DNA from: Rhynchonema sp. JSB1_4
Taxonomy: Eukaryota; Nematoda; Chromadorea; Monhysterida; Xyalidae
Length of the DNA: 64,000 bases
Direction: 5' to 3'
Assembly: GCA_030248065.1 (NCBI GenBank)
Contig: JASAMV010002290.1
Span: 27,080 to 91,079 of the forward strand
Below the pieces are notes generated by a model. It was not told the DNA's origin and did no database searches. It saw only the letters and a program-made list of their open reading frames with translations. The position numbers and the translations under genes were made by a program. Below, one piece after another: positions 13,801 through 25,830 of this stretch (positions are counted from its first letter, which is position 1; each line of letters opens with the position of its first letter).

Positions 13801-14937
13801 TGGCGGCCTGGTGCGTATGGAATCACTTTCATCGACCAATTCGTCGTCAGTGAGCACCAGTCGCACAACGGGCAGTTTCCGCGATCGATTCACGAACGGC
13901 AGCCAATTGGGCAGTCAGCGATCTCTCTGGTGCGAATTGCCTGAGGTATGAAGGGAAAACTTCAAAACTTTTTTCCAATATTTAACCAAAATTTTCCTAT
14001 AACATATATAAAACAACCATACCTATATCACACACAATTCAAAAAAAAGGGGGTTGGATTGGGTAACAAAACTGTTGCCGTATTCTTTGAGAAGTATGTA
14101 TCACCATCGATCTTGGTAATCGGTTAGAATCGGAATCGGATCTCGGTCTTGGTTACTTGAATTTGAATAAAGGACAGTAGGTTGAGGTTTACTGATGGAT
14201 GACGAGTGTTTTTATTTCGACGAACGCAAAGGCCGTTTGTTCCCAGACATGCAACGTCTATTATCCGCTTGTCGCGAAGTCAGAACTTCAATAGAGTCGG
14301 TCGCTTGACCAAACCCGATCACCAAGTTTGAGATTGCTTAACTGATGAAGTCCTGGGACACCACTCAGATGACAGATTCTCTGCTGATGTTTCACAGGTC
14401 GTGGAGTCCGGTGTCCTGGAGAGCATGAGTCGCACACAGAAGAAACTGCAAGAGGCGATGTTTGAGGTGATCACGAGTGAGGCGTCGTATCTGCGATCCC
14501 TGAATGTGCTCATCACGCATTTTATGGCCGCTGCTGAGCTGTCGGGTGGGTTTCCTTAATTTTTTTCAAACTACAAAATAAATTTGATAAATGTGCTTGC
14601 TGATTCAGGCAACACGACAATGAAATCGGCCATCGACCGGCGTGACCGTCGGCATTTGTTCAGCAACATTCTGTTCGTACGCGATTGCAGTGAAGCGTGA
14701 GTATGGATGGAATTTTAATTTCTCTCTTTTTCATTTATTTGCGTTTTCTCTTTCTTTGTTTTGAACAAAACCCGTATTTTGTAGACTTTTGTGCGATCTG
14801 GAGCGTCTGATTGAGCGATCGATTGTACTGGACGGCGTGTGCGAGGTGCTATGCGATCATCTGGAGTCGAACTTCGAGTGTTACGTCAAATACTGTTCGA
14901 ATCAACTGTATCAAGACCGAGTGTTACGAACGCTAAA
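7824..14937 (+). CDS. Ephexin-like RhoGEF, copy A, truncated within the DH domain
   Basis: Twelve exons are visible: 7824-8946, 9084-9268, 10829-11040, 11399-11645, 11977-12130, 12483-12668, 13059-13169, 13397-13509, 13781-13945, 14398-14545, 14609-14696, 14785-14937. Phases join throughout, giving 961 codons. The first ~830 residues are low complexity: Asn/Gln/Thr runs, proline-rich SH3-type ligands (PPTVPRPAVPPKPRG, PPPRPRRRERQ) and acidic patches (FDDWSDWSDQELEDS). Then comes LWCELPEVVESGVLESMS, typical of the ephexin/ARHGEF family just before the DH domain. DH helices follow in exons 10-12 (FEVITSEASYLRSLNVL; LFSNILFVRDC; YVKYCSNQLYQDRVL). Such proteins load GTP on Rho GTPases. The helix that contacts the GTPase and the PH domain are missing because the arm ends in intron 12. 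Without them the copy should be inactive. Confidence 0.82.
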
Positions 14938-15115
14938 GTTTGTTGATTTCTCTTGCTTCATTTTTGCTGTTATTCCGTTTTTACGCTGAATAATGAACAT
15001 TATACAACGTTATCGGCTTGCCAATGGGCACGATAATAACCAAGAGAGTAGGCATGAGACCCTGGGTGAAAACATCCGATGAAGTAACAAATGATTCCGT
15101 TCCCACAGTTCGCAC

Positions 15116-17235
15116 CAAACACAACATCTCAAAATTTAAACTCGAGGCCATAAATAAAAAATATCCAGACATTATGCCGTCTGCCCTCTTATAGTCACCA
15201 TGATCGCAATAACCATTTCCGTTTCGGTCACAATAATGGAGATTGGGTGCCCACATGAAGCGGTAATTTGTAACAACAGCAGGTTGGGAACCAAATTATC
15301 GTTCATCACGAAAAAACAGCCACTCACCGCCACAAAGAGGGTACACGAGCACTCACCCTTTCGCCTTGGTCACGATCAGCATGTCATTGAATAGCAACAG
15401 ATGCAGATGGCGTATTTTGGTGGTCGACTGCAGTTTGAGACTGGCGGCCAGATTGTTCAACGAACTTTTACGTCGCACGCCGTCGTTACGAACCAACTCG
15501 ATCAGCGTACCTTGTTTGACCAGATATCTGAAAGAAACAGGATGGTTTTATTGCAATTTCTCTGTGTTTTTTTTTGTGACCACACCACGTACATCCTGTC
15601 AAACTGTCTGAGAGAAAGCGATAAACTTGATTATTTTCCCCGATCGGGCTTTCAAAGTAAACTGATTATGGAGCTGTCCTATACAATTCTAATAAGTTCG
15701 GAATAATAGTGCCATCAGCGTAAGCAAAACATGGCACTTTTACTTTAGTCTGCGACTTTTCAGGTCAGGCCCGACCTTTTCAGACCCCGTGGATTCAGGC
15801 CCAGCATATTTGACTCCTTTATAGGCGTAGGCTTAGGCTCCAGACGGGCCTGAATCAGCCGGTCCTGAATGGCCGGGCTCAACCTGTGCCCCGGGACTGA
15901 ACCGTCGCACAACACTTATACTCAACTTATACAAAGTTCTTGTACCTACACTTGTGCATCATTGGTTGCGTGAACCCCAGGATCAGATTCGGTTGTGTTT
16001 GTTTGGTTGTCACACGAATAATACGATAATGCTCATGCGCGCTAATACTTCTCGCTTCGGACGCACAACGATATACCCATTACCCAAGCCATCAAACAGC
16101 CCACCTGGCACTGCACACCAACGGCACGCGTTTGATCTCACTGGTTTTGTACTGCAAACGTTGCTCGATCTCAACCAATTGCTCCATTCGTTCCATACGA
16201 CGTGCGCCTTCGTTGCAACGACGCACAATCTGGAAAATGTTGTACTTTTTATTGGTTTTACAATTATTTTTTGCTGTTTTCCTCATCCTGAATGCCTAGC
16301 TCGTAGGACAGGAACCATGAATGATTTACGCAGCCCCTGTTTTCTCTCTACTCGCTCAAAATGCTTATGCTAAGGTCTTTCTTGGCAGCATAAAGCCAAA
16401 ACGTTTACATGCGCTTGTGTGTGTGTGTGCTGTTTCCCAATTATCTGACCAGCACAGCTTACCGTTACCGTCCACTATAATGTGCACCAGGATGTCCTGC
16501 GCAGCTAAAGCGGAACCCAAAACGTGTCAATAATAATAGCGTTCCAGCTTAGCTCATGTTGTACACAGCCACACATCCGATGTTATGACCACGTGTTTAT
16601 GAAAAAGAGCGCTCTTTGCTGACTAAGAAATCGTAAAAACGGCCATCTTTGACCGGCTGTAGGTGGTTCGTACATACATTTGACCTAAAAATGCAATTTC
16701 GCACGCACGCACACAAACATCAATATGCCAAAAAGCACCATTCATTCACGTGATTGGGCGCAGTGTCCTATACAGTATGTATCCTTGTATACCTTTTTTG
16801 TTGAAACTCTCAGTGAATATTCTTCAACTATGAATGTAGTGATATGCCCCGTGTATAGCTTTATCGTACCAAATCCATGCAACGAGTATTCTCAATGTTA
16901 GTGGCCCAAATTATCGTGTCACTGTTGTAAACAGCTTGTGCGGTACCTCATTAGCCAATGTGAGCGCGCGTTGCGCACCCGCTCGCATGTCGGTGTCGGG
17001 CTCTGTGCGGTCCAGCACGGCCATGACCAACAGCGGGAATCGGGTGATACGTTGAGTGGGCAACATCAGGAAACTGCGCATGTCCAGTCCTTCGCATTGA
17101 CGATCCAACTCTAGTTGTTGTACGGCGGTCAGAAATGCCGGGTTGGTTGCCCTGCAATGCAGAAAGACAGGGACGTCGCATTATGCTGGTGTATTGGAAA
17201 CTGACGATGACCACGTGCACCACCGGTGAAAATTG
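15116..17235. other. Single-copy centre and fold-back junction
   Basis: Arm homology ends on the left at about 15115, inside RhoGEF intron 12, and on the right at about 17236 in the same intron. The interval between is present once. It carries the RhoGEF exons that only copy B keeps (17151-16947, 16229-16105, 15527-15357) and one dispersed repeat (15751-15910). On the minus strand the gene should continue past 15357 with the second half of the PH domain. Instead, after about 240 bases it runs into the inverted left arm. So 15115/15116 is the actual fold-back joint. I see no clear exon between 15116 and 15356. Confidence 0.8.
15751..15910 (+). repeat. Dispersed TTCAGGCCCGG element, copy 1
   Basis: This ~160-bp element runs from TGCGACTTTTCAGG to GACTGAACCGTCGCAC, so the ends are imperfect inverted repeats. 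Internal text such as CCGGGACTGAACC and GCATATTTGAC recurs at 38505-38668 (same orientation) and 39328-39511 (inverted). It is probably a non-autonomous DNA element. It lies between RhoGEF copy B exons 14 and 15. Confidence 0.75.
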
Positions 17236-18299
17236 AATTGTGGGAACGGAATTATGTGTTACTTCATCGGATGTTTTCACCCAGTGTCTCACGTCTGGGC
17301 TCTTGGTTGTCATCATGCCCAATTGCAAGCCCAAACGTTCTGAACCGTTCACTACTCTGGGTAAAAAGGGAATAAAACAGCAAAAATGAAGTAAGAGAAA
17401 TCAACAAACTTTAGCGTTCGTAACACTCGGTCCTGATACAGCTGATTCGAACAGTATTTGACGTAACACTCGAAGTTGGACTCCAAATGATCGCATAGCA
17501 CTTCACACACGCCGTCCAGCACAATCGATCGCTCAATGAGACGCTCCAGATCGCACAAAAGTCTACAAAATGCGGGTTTTGTTCAAAACAAAGAGAGAGA
17601 AAGTGCAAATAAATGAAAAAGAGAGAAAATAAAATTCTATCCAAACTCACGCTTCACTGCAATCGCGTACGAACAGAATGTTGCTGAACAAATGCCGACG
17701 GTCACGGCGGTCGATGGCCGATTTCATTGTCGTGTTGCCTGAATCAGCAAGCACATTATCAAACTTATTTTGTGGTTTGAAAAAAATTAAGGAAACCCAC
17801 CCGACAGCTCAGCAGCGGCCATAAAATGCGTGATGAGCACATTCAGGGATCGCAGATACGACGCCTCACTCGTGATCACCTCAAACATCGCCTCCTGCAG
17901 TTTCTTCTGTGTGCGACTCATGCTCTCCAAGACACCGGACTCCACGACCTGTGAAACATCAGCAGAGAATCTGTCATCTGAGTGTTGTCCCAGGACTTCA
18001 TCAGTTAAGCAATCTCAAACTTGGTGATCGGGTTTGGTCTAACGACTCTGTTGAAGTTCTGACTTCGCGACAAGCGGATAATAGACGTTGCTTGTTTGGG
18101 AATAAAAAAGCCTTTACGTTGGTGGAAATAAAAACACTCATCATCCATCAGTAAACCTACTGTCCTTTTATTCAAATTCAAGTAACCAAGACCGAGATCC
18201 GATTCCGATTCTAACCGATTACCAAGATCGATGGTGATATATACATACTTCTCAAATAATGCGACAACGGCTTTGTTACCCAATCCAACCCCTTCATAA

Positions 18300-18710
18300 C
18301 GATGAGATGATTCTTGTCGACCGAATTACCACAATAATTTATTAGATACCGACGTTTCATACCCATACAACCCACCTTGAGGTTTTAACCCATACAACTT
18401 GAGGGCTACAGAACCGGGTGCAATTCTAGGCTGAAAGTTGAAGTCGCGTGCACGCGCGTGCGAAACAGTGCAAAGTATAGGCAAAAGTCGAAGTAACTTC
18501 GCGTGCACGCGAGGTTTTGCGCGTGCGCTGGCGTGCGCTCCCTATGTTTTAGCACTAGGAAGTCGCGTGCACGCGCGTGCACGCGACTTCAACTTTCAGC
18601 CTAGAATTGCACCCGGAACTGTACCTTGAAAAAGAAACCTGATTTGGTTTCGAAACGTCGGTATCTAATAAATTATTGTGGTAATTCGGTCGACAAGAAT
18701 CATCTCATCG
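18300..18710. repeat. Nested fold-back element in intron 9 of RhoGEF copy B
   Basis: The outer inverted repeats are about 59 bp, starting CGATGAGATGATTCTTGTCG, and end at 18710. Inside is a second inverted pair built on GGTGCAATTCTAGGCTGAAA, enclosing GC-rich palindromes such as GTGCACGCGCGTGCAC. The direct repeat AACCCCTTCATA flanks the region at 18287-18298 and 18763-18774. The left arm lacks it, so it is private to the right arm. Confidence 0.8.
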
Positions 18711-21700
18711 TCATGAACACAAACCACGTCCACAAGACTATCGGCTTTTGCAAGCATTTCTCAACCCCTTCATACCTCAGGCAATTCGCACCAGAGAGAT
18801 CGCTGACTGCCCAATTGGCTGCCATTCGTGAATCGATCGCGGAAACTGCCCGTTGTGCGACTGGTGCTCACTGACGACGAATTGGTCGATGAAAGCGATT
18901 CCATACGCACCAGGCCGCTAACTTCGCTCGTTGTTTCGGCCTGAAATGTTGATTTTGTTCTAAAATAATTATTTGTGAAACATCAGCACGCTCGGATATT
19001 GTCTGCGCAGGTTTCATGCATGGCACGAACAACACCGACATGTAACAGCAGTGGGTTTTGTCCGTTTCGTCCTGTTCCACAGACGGGCGGTGCATCAGAA
19101 CATCGTCAGTGAGAATGCACGGGAAGACCATGCGACTCAAAAACTGGTGCGACGCGCAGCATATCTTATGGCTTCGGGTATAACGTTCAAGTACAACCAC
19201 GCTCACCTTTGTGTCACATGCAAGCACCAAATGTTGATACAGTGGTTGATCCATGAACCTTCCGTTGTACTGATGCATCAAACGTGCCATGTCATCACTG
19301 CTCACGCCCGTTGTGGCTGCTTCAATCAAAATTGTGATGTTTCATTTTCTTGCAATCTTTTGAGGTTTTTGTCACCGCCAGTGATGGGCATGATATGTGA
19401 ATTCTACAATAGCGGTGCCCAAGTTTCAGCCTGCCTCGACAAACGCACCAGATGGACTCATGACTGCATGATCTAATAGTAGCGTTTGGTTAAAGTTTGG
19501 ATACTACAAAATGTCAAACGTAGTGAAACATCAGCTGAACCACTCACACGAATTCGGCCGCGACGAAGGCGACAGGTCCGAATGACTGCTTGTGGTCTCT
19601 GAGCGCACGTCCCCTTGATTCGTCGGTATCACGTCCGGCAGGGCGCTGGTTGATGCGACTGGAATCGTTTTTTTTCACATTTCCAGGATTGCAGAACAAC
19701 GCGCACCGCATAATGAATATCCAGAAGCACAGGTCGACTGGACAATGTGCATTTCACAAAATGTGCTTGACTGCCGGTTTCATCTGCATTCACAGACGGG
19801 CGGGGCATCAGCTCATCGTCAGTGCGAATGCACCAGATGGCCACGGGACGCCAAGAACTGTACAACGATCAGATCGTAGAATACCAGAAAAGGCGCTTTT
19901 GAACCCAACACCCACCGCAATAGTTATTTAGCAAAGTTCTCATGGAGAATACCACAGCATGTGCAACGCATGAGACTCGTTGGGCCGATTGGAAACCGCG
20001 CCTGCACACATGCGGGATCAATATTCCACGTTCCAACTTCCAAACCAACCCGTATCGATTTGTGGTGCCTCAATGGCGGAATCCTCCAGTTCCTGATCAC
20101 TCCAGTCCGACCAATCATCAAATTCTGGCTCCCCACTTTCATCGACCAACGGGAATTGCACCGACGTTTGCATCGATGTCGCTGTGTTGTCGTCTAGAAA
20201 TTTGTCAATTTTCGCTTGTATGATGCGTTTTGTGCTGAATTCCGGTAAAAATGGGTTACCGGACTGCAAATGGGCTGCATTTTGGTTGTTCTGCCTTCCA
20301 CAGCCAGACTGACGGTGCACCAGGGCATCGTCAGTGAAAAACCACATAAAAATACTGCTCCGCCGGTTAGCGAGACAACGAGGGCACGAAACTGTGTGCT
20401 GCGAAACAGGTCGAGGGAACAGAGAACAGATTTTTGCCCGGCAAGGTTCGTGAAGAACAAACGTTTGCAAAGTTGATCATAATGATATGAGAATCGATCA
20501 GAGACAATGACGCGGAACTAAAACCCACATGCCCCAACCCACACCCCATGATTGAAACATCAGCCCGCCAATGATCCGCACTCACCCTGTTTCGCCTCGC
20601 CGACCACAGCTGATTGTGTGCGTTTCTGTCGGCGCGCCGCGCGACCGGCGCCGTGTTTGTGCTTGGATGGACGCAATTGACTGAGATGTTCGCTGGATGT
20701 GTGCGCCACTGACGTCACTTTGAGTTTGATGTTGCCAACCTGTGCCGAAGGGAAGTGCTTTTGGGTGGCAGTTTCAGGGCACTGCACTACTGCGGTGCAC
20801 CTCACGCTGATGATAGACGATGACCTGTTGCCAGGTCGTTCATAAAATGTTAGATTAAAATGTTTGTTTGTTACAGCATTCTTGTGGTGGGATGATCGGA
20901 ACCACATTGTACACTCGGTCGGTATGACATCAACCACAGTGGTAATTTGGAGGTTAAAGGCAAAGCTGGGACAAAAATACAGTAAAAAGGTAAGTCTACC
21001 AGCAAGACGCGATGCCCAGAGACGGCAGACTTTGGGACTTAATCACGCGACCTAATCATGCGCACCTGTTTCGCCAAATTCAGCTGAATGTCACTTTTGA
21101 TCCTCAACAGTCCATCCAATGACGATGGTTTATCAGCTGACGCCCGATTGAAGAGTCGTCGTCTGCTTGACGCCCCTGCCGTGGCTGCACTCAGCTTGGC
21201 CTGCTGCCTTTCACGACGACGGGGTCGAGGGGGTGGCGCTGGGGGTGCGTCGGGGACACAGGGGCCACACAGGTCGATTGGGGAGGTCAGATCGGGCTCG
21301 GCTGGCTGCACACTGGAATTATGGAAGGGTTGTTGGGGTCGTGGACTACAGAATTGGCATGTTTTGTGGGTTTCACAATAGCTTCATGTGAAACATCACT
21401 CAATCAGTGATTGAGTGCGCAGGTTAGCTTAGTGCTTCACGGCTGGTCAGAAAATGAAATCAGCATGAAGCAATACAATCGCACTGACGATGACCGGGTG
21501 CACCACATACAGAAGTATCATGGACTCAATTGAGAACACCAATTCGTGCCCTGGTAATTGGCACCCCGGCAGGCGTGGGTTTCTGCATTCACACACAACA
21601 CTGTCGTGTACTGTACATATACCTCAACATGAAATAACAGAAAAATTTTCACATACTATGCCGCACCTGAGTGTGTCAATGTCGGCCGATAGTCTCTCCA

Positions 21701-23676
21701 CGGACGCACTATTGTGATCGCAATCGCAATTGTCACTCATCATTGACACAGTTCGTTGCTGTTGCTGGTCACCAGATTCGCTCACTGTCAACCAGCTGGC
21801 CGCACTGGCAGCGCGATGCTTGTCCGAAGTTGATGTATTCGTGACGTCACTCGGTGGTTCCGATGGTTGCTCGCTGAGCTAAAAATTTAGTGGGCGAAAA
21901 TTTGGAATGTGGAATATTAGTGCCGTAACCCAGCATTACACAGCAAGCTCCGAGGAGAAGGTTTTCATTACAGTTGGAGCCCATGGAAATTTCTGTGACA
22001 TGAATGAATCTGCCATAAATTGACCTGCTTGAGCAATGATAAAGCACACACAATGATAAACGCACGGCACTAATATTTTGACGGTCCGAAATGACAAAGA
22101 TCCGAATGCCAATGTGCACGGTAAATACGGCAAAAACAGATAAAAAAACCTGAGAATAAAGAAAAATCGGAAGCCGCCCAGAAGCTTATACCACCTGACT
22201 TGAACTGAAGTGTTAGCATTGTTTGGTGTTCCGGTTTGGCGGCTATTGTCTGCCAAGGAAAAACAGGAAAAAAGGTGTGAAAATAGAAACCCGACACTTT
22301 GCGAACAGAAACGAACATCAGACAGCAGTCAAGCCACTTACAAACAGCAGGTTGTTGGTGTGTTATGCAAACGGGTGAATAAAATGGCTAATCCGTCGAC
22401 CAACAAGAAAAATAACAGAAATAAATACATGCCAACAGTTTGGGTTGAGCAGCACGCGAGCTGGGCTCAACCCCGTGGTTGGAAACTGTACATCAACCCA
22501 AACGTGGGTGTGCATTTGCAGATGCACCAGTTCGACAAGCAGTTAGTGCACCCTGTCTGGTGTTCCGCTCGTGTGAAATTCGGATGTTTGCTTCACTTTA
22601 CCTAACGATATTGCACTCAGAACATACAAACAGAGCCACAGTTCTTGGGGGCTAAGATTTGCACTTGAATATCACTGGTCAAGTGGGTACCCAGTCACTT
22701 CATCCAAAAATTCTGAGAGTGAGAGGTATGCCAGTGGTGATATAAACAATAACGGGTGGTGGGTTGGTCAGTGGCCATTAACACAAAGAAGAACTTGTTT
22801 GTTTGTTTGCTGACACGCAACATTGTGTCGACTGGGTGGGTGGACAGAGAGCACTCATTTTATACAGTCTGTCCTCTTTGTAGTGGTACTCTTGGGCGAC
22901 CGACAGTTTGTCATCGCTAATACCTAATTCTATCAACATAAGATGCATTACTGTTATGATTGTTCTTGGCAGCGACCATAAAAGGACATGTCCCCGTCAT
23001 GTCACTATAAAGAACGGAGACTGCATACTTTTACCAGCTGCACTCAGTAATGTGCCAGCAGACCTTGAAAGTGCAACGGACACTCAAAAAAGACACTTTG
23101 ACTGACTCGACTGTTCAACCCAGATCAAGCGGCGCGTTTTTGTGATTTGATACAGTTTTTCGGTCGTGGGGAGGATTAGATACAGCGAAGTGAACCAGCT
23201 GACTGTTCACTGATTTTCAATGACCTAATTCTCAGGCATAATGATGTGTTACTGTTTCTGTTATCAGTCACAATTTTGCGCACAGCCGTAGACGGAAAGT
23301 AAGTTAATCCTCGATTAAGGAACAAAAATCAAACAAAAGTGATTATCGATAACAAAAGCGTATCAAAATAGAACAAATATTGACTGATCAAAGAAAAACA
23401 AACAAAAAATCGTCACAGAAAAATAGACCGACCTCGGTTGCAGAAACGACGATTAATTCCAGTTGTTGTTCTTGTTGCACAAAATATTGATCGATGTCTT
23501 CATATAAATTATCCTCTTCTTCTTCCTCCGCTGGTTTGAGCGGAGGATTAGCAACAACGGGCACGGGTCGGCCGTCAACCAGTTTCACGTGTTTGGGTGG
23601 TGGTGCCGGAGCTGGGGTCTTGGGTGGTTCTGGAAAATTTCTCGTCCAATTTTGGCTTAAAATACAGTCTGTCTGA

Positions 23677-24407
23677 CAGGGTTGGAAAAAAAAATTTTTT
23701 TTTTAAACAAGTTTTTTTTTTTAAAAAAAAAATTTTTTTTTTAAAAAAAAAATTTTTTTTTAAAAAGTCTGAGATTCGGGGAAATTTTACCAAATTTGCC
23801 TAAAAAACGCGCAAAATCGCGAAAAAATGCAACTTTAATTGACAAGTCACTTTTGTGACTTGGTTTGCATCACTTATCAAGGGTGTTTACGTCATTTCGG
23901 TACGATCCAACAGTCTGTGCTTGATATGGACCGATGATTGCTGCTCTGTGGTATCGGACACAACAGTTTGTGGCCGAATAAGCAAGATTCACTCATAAAC
24001 CACACAGAATTGAGAATATAAGCTGCAGAAATACTTGTCGGGCAGCTGAATCAGTCGTATACGACCGACCTGATGGGGTATGACATCGAAGTACCATGTA
24101 GGCACATGCATACTGTGTCTCATGTATCAAGGGAAGGTATAATAACATCATTTGGGGTATCTTAGGTACCAAATACATGCCCCAAAGGTGATTTTGTGAA
24201 GAAAATTTTTCGACCCTTGAGAAAAAATGACAAAAAATAACCCCCAAAAAGGCCATTTTTGGACGTTTTAGAACATTTTGTTCCCCCGAAAATTTTTAAA
24301 AAAAAATTTTTTTAAAAAAAAAAAATTTTTCAAAAACCATTTTTTATTAAAAAAAAAAATTTTTTTTTTTTTAAAAAAAAAAAATTTTTTTTTTTTGCCC
24401 AACCCTG
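23677..24407. mobile_element. hAT-type MITE, 731 bp, in intron 1 of RhoGEF copy B
   Basis: The ends are CAGGGTTGG and CCAACCCTG. A perfect 8-bp target duplication CTGTCTGA lies at 23669-23676 and 24408-24415. The left arm has the empty site (around 9036-9060). The subterminal regions are alternating A and T runs of 8-12 bases. No transposase is encoded. Terminal CAGGG with an 8-bp duplication is the hAT signature. Confidence 0.9.
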
Positions 24408-25611
24408 CTGTCTGATGAGCCACTGATGGGCATGATAACAAGAATGACAGTGACGCCTGTCTTTTTGCTCCATGAGAAGGCGGGAACCAGGTCATCGTCA
24501 CTATCGTGCGCCATCTTAAATGGTTTTATAGCCTTTATTCAACGTTGATATTCAGTTTTTCTTAAAAGGTAAAACTTTCCAAGTAAACCCTCCAGCATTA
24601 CCTAAATCCTCAGCGACTGAATTTCTGGGTGGCAAATCGGGCGGTTTCTCCGCATAGACGGAGGTCCGTTTCGGTGGTTCCTCAACGGGATGTTGTATCC
24701 GGCTGGTTGATGTTTCACCGGTGTCACAAATAGCAGCCTGATACACGTAGGCACCGATCCTCAGCTGGTCACCAACGATCGTGCAATCCTGCTCCTCCAC
24801 CCGGGGTTGAGGAATGGGCGATGTCACAGTGCGACGATTTCTGCCCCGCGGCAAGGTTGAGAAACGAACATCGTACAGGGCGTAAGGATCCGAGTTACTT
24901 TCTTGTAAAACTGCAGAACCTTGTTGATCATGAATACTCGAATCGAAATCAACATTCAGCGCCAACGTTTCCGATTCGGAGTCTTGTTGTTCAAATCGCA
25001 GGTGTTTGGCCGGCGAGCTATCAAGTGACATTGAGTATTGTTGTTGCTGTTGTGCATAAATAGTCACAGCCCTGAATCCTCGTGGTTTCGGCGGCACAGC
25101 AGGTCTGGGAACAGTGGGCGGGGGATGCTGTGGTCGTTGTATAGGTTGGCGAGTTGAAAGTGATCTGGTATTATTGTTATCACCACCGTGCGTTGAGTGT
25201 TTACCACCACGTGCATGCGCATGTTGTGGCAGAGCGTCATGGCTAGAACTACGGTTGATCCTTGTCCTCTGCTGTTGTTGTTGTTGTGCATGCACATGTG
25301 CACTATCATTATGCGTGCCGCGTGATTCAGAGCTCATGATTTTGCTGGTTGCGGCGGGGGACACGCTCAAATGCGTTTGTTTGCTGTCATCAGTCGCATT
25401 GTTGTTGTCGGCAATATTAGCCCGATTATAGTTATTAGTAGTTGAACTACGACCAGGCTGCACCTGCTGTTCAGAGAAGGGAGCGACTTTGTTCTGGGCG
25501 GCACACAAATTTCGCGCGGTAGTGGTGGTGCTAGTTGTACAAGTGCTGGTAGTACTGCCAGCACCATTTATTTTAGCACCGTTATTTTTGTTGGCATGGC
25601 AACTTGAAGAG

Positions 25612-25830
25612 GAAGGTCAACCTTGGGGTCAAAACGGGTGGGCAAAAAAAGGGAAAGGGTGGGGGGGGGGGGGGGGACGCCCCCCCCCTGGGGAAAAGGG
25701 GGGGGAGACGGGGGGAAATTTTATAAGAAGGAGGGGAAAAAAATTTTTGGAAAAATTAGATTTTTTGCGGCGGTTGAAAAGTGATAAAAAAAAAAAAAGG
25801 AGGGTCACAAGGTCCTCCTCAAAAAGGAAC
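25612..25830. other. Homopolymer noise patch
   Basis: The sequence decays from recognisable RhoGEF exon 1 (with many mismatches at 25600-25640) into long runs of G, C, A and T, including about 17 consecutive G. It looks like low-quality contig-end sequence rather than biology, and marks a likely join between assembled pieces. Confidence 0.75.

Larger units (their letters stand above)
1..15115 (+). repeat. Left arm of a ~36-kb inverted duplication
   Basis: Base 1 matches the complement of base 36266. Matching continues inwards until about 15115, where it meets about 17236 in the right arm. Order is conserved throughout: non-coding block, ankyrin gene, non-coding block, RhoGEF exons 1-12. Every RhoGEF exon can be paired across the arms. 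The left arm extends beyond the window start, so its true length is unknown. Divergence is a few percent in most exons and higher in non-coding DNA. Private indels shift the pairing sum from 36267 at the outer edge to about 32346 near the centre. Confidence 0.95.
15357..25611 (-). pseudogene. Ephexin-like RhoGEF, copy B, damaged at both ends
   Basis: Exons read on the minus strand: about 25611-24602, 23629-23433, 21878-21667, 21312-21066, 20739-20586, 20234-20050, 19658-19548, 19319-19207, 18940-18776, 17948-17801, 17738-17651, 17562-17410, then three found only here: 17151-16947, 16229-16105, 15527-15357. The extra exons complete the DH core (LPTQRITRFPLLVMAVLD), the linker (RRCNEGARRMERMEQLVE) and the first half of a PH domain (YLVKQGTLIEL; HLHLLLFNDMLIVTKAK). 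Exon 2 is 12 bases longer than in copy A. Exon 6 lacks one base near 20210, shifting the frame to an early stop after SYKRKLTNF. The start codon and first ~33 codons are replaced by homopolymer noise (25612-25830). After 15357 the gene meets the fold-back joint. It is a broken gene, or an intact allele spoiled by assembly error. Confidence 0.8.

Noticed and set aside
17215..17352. An extra RhoGEF exon between exons 12 and 13 (frame beginning NGSERLG)
   Set aside because: Joining exon 12 directly to 17151 gives the expected DH sequence (LRTLKATNPAFL). This stretch is intron, which also explains its low arm identity.
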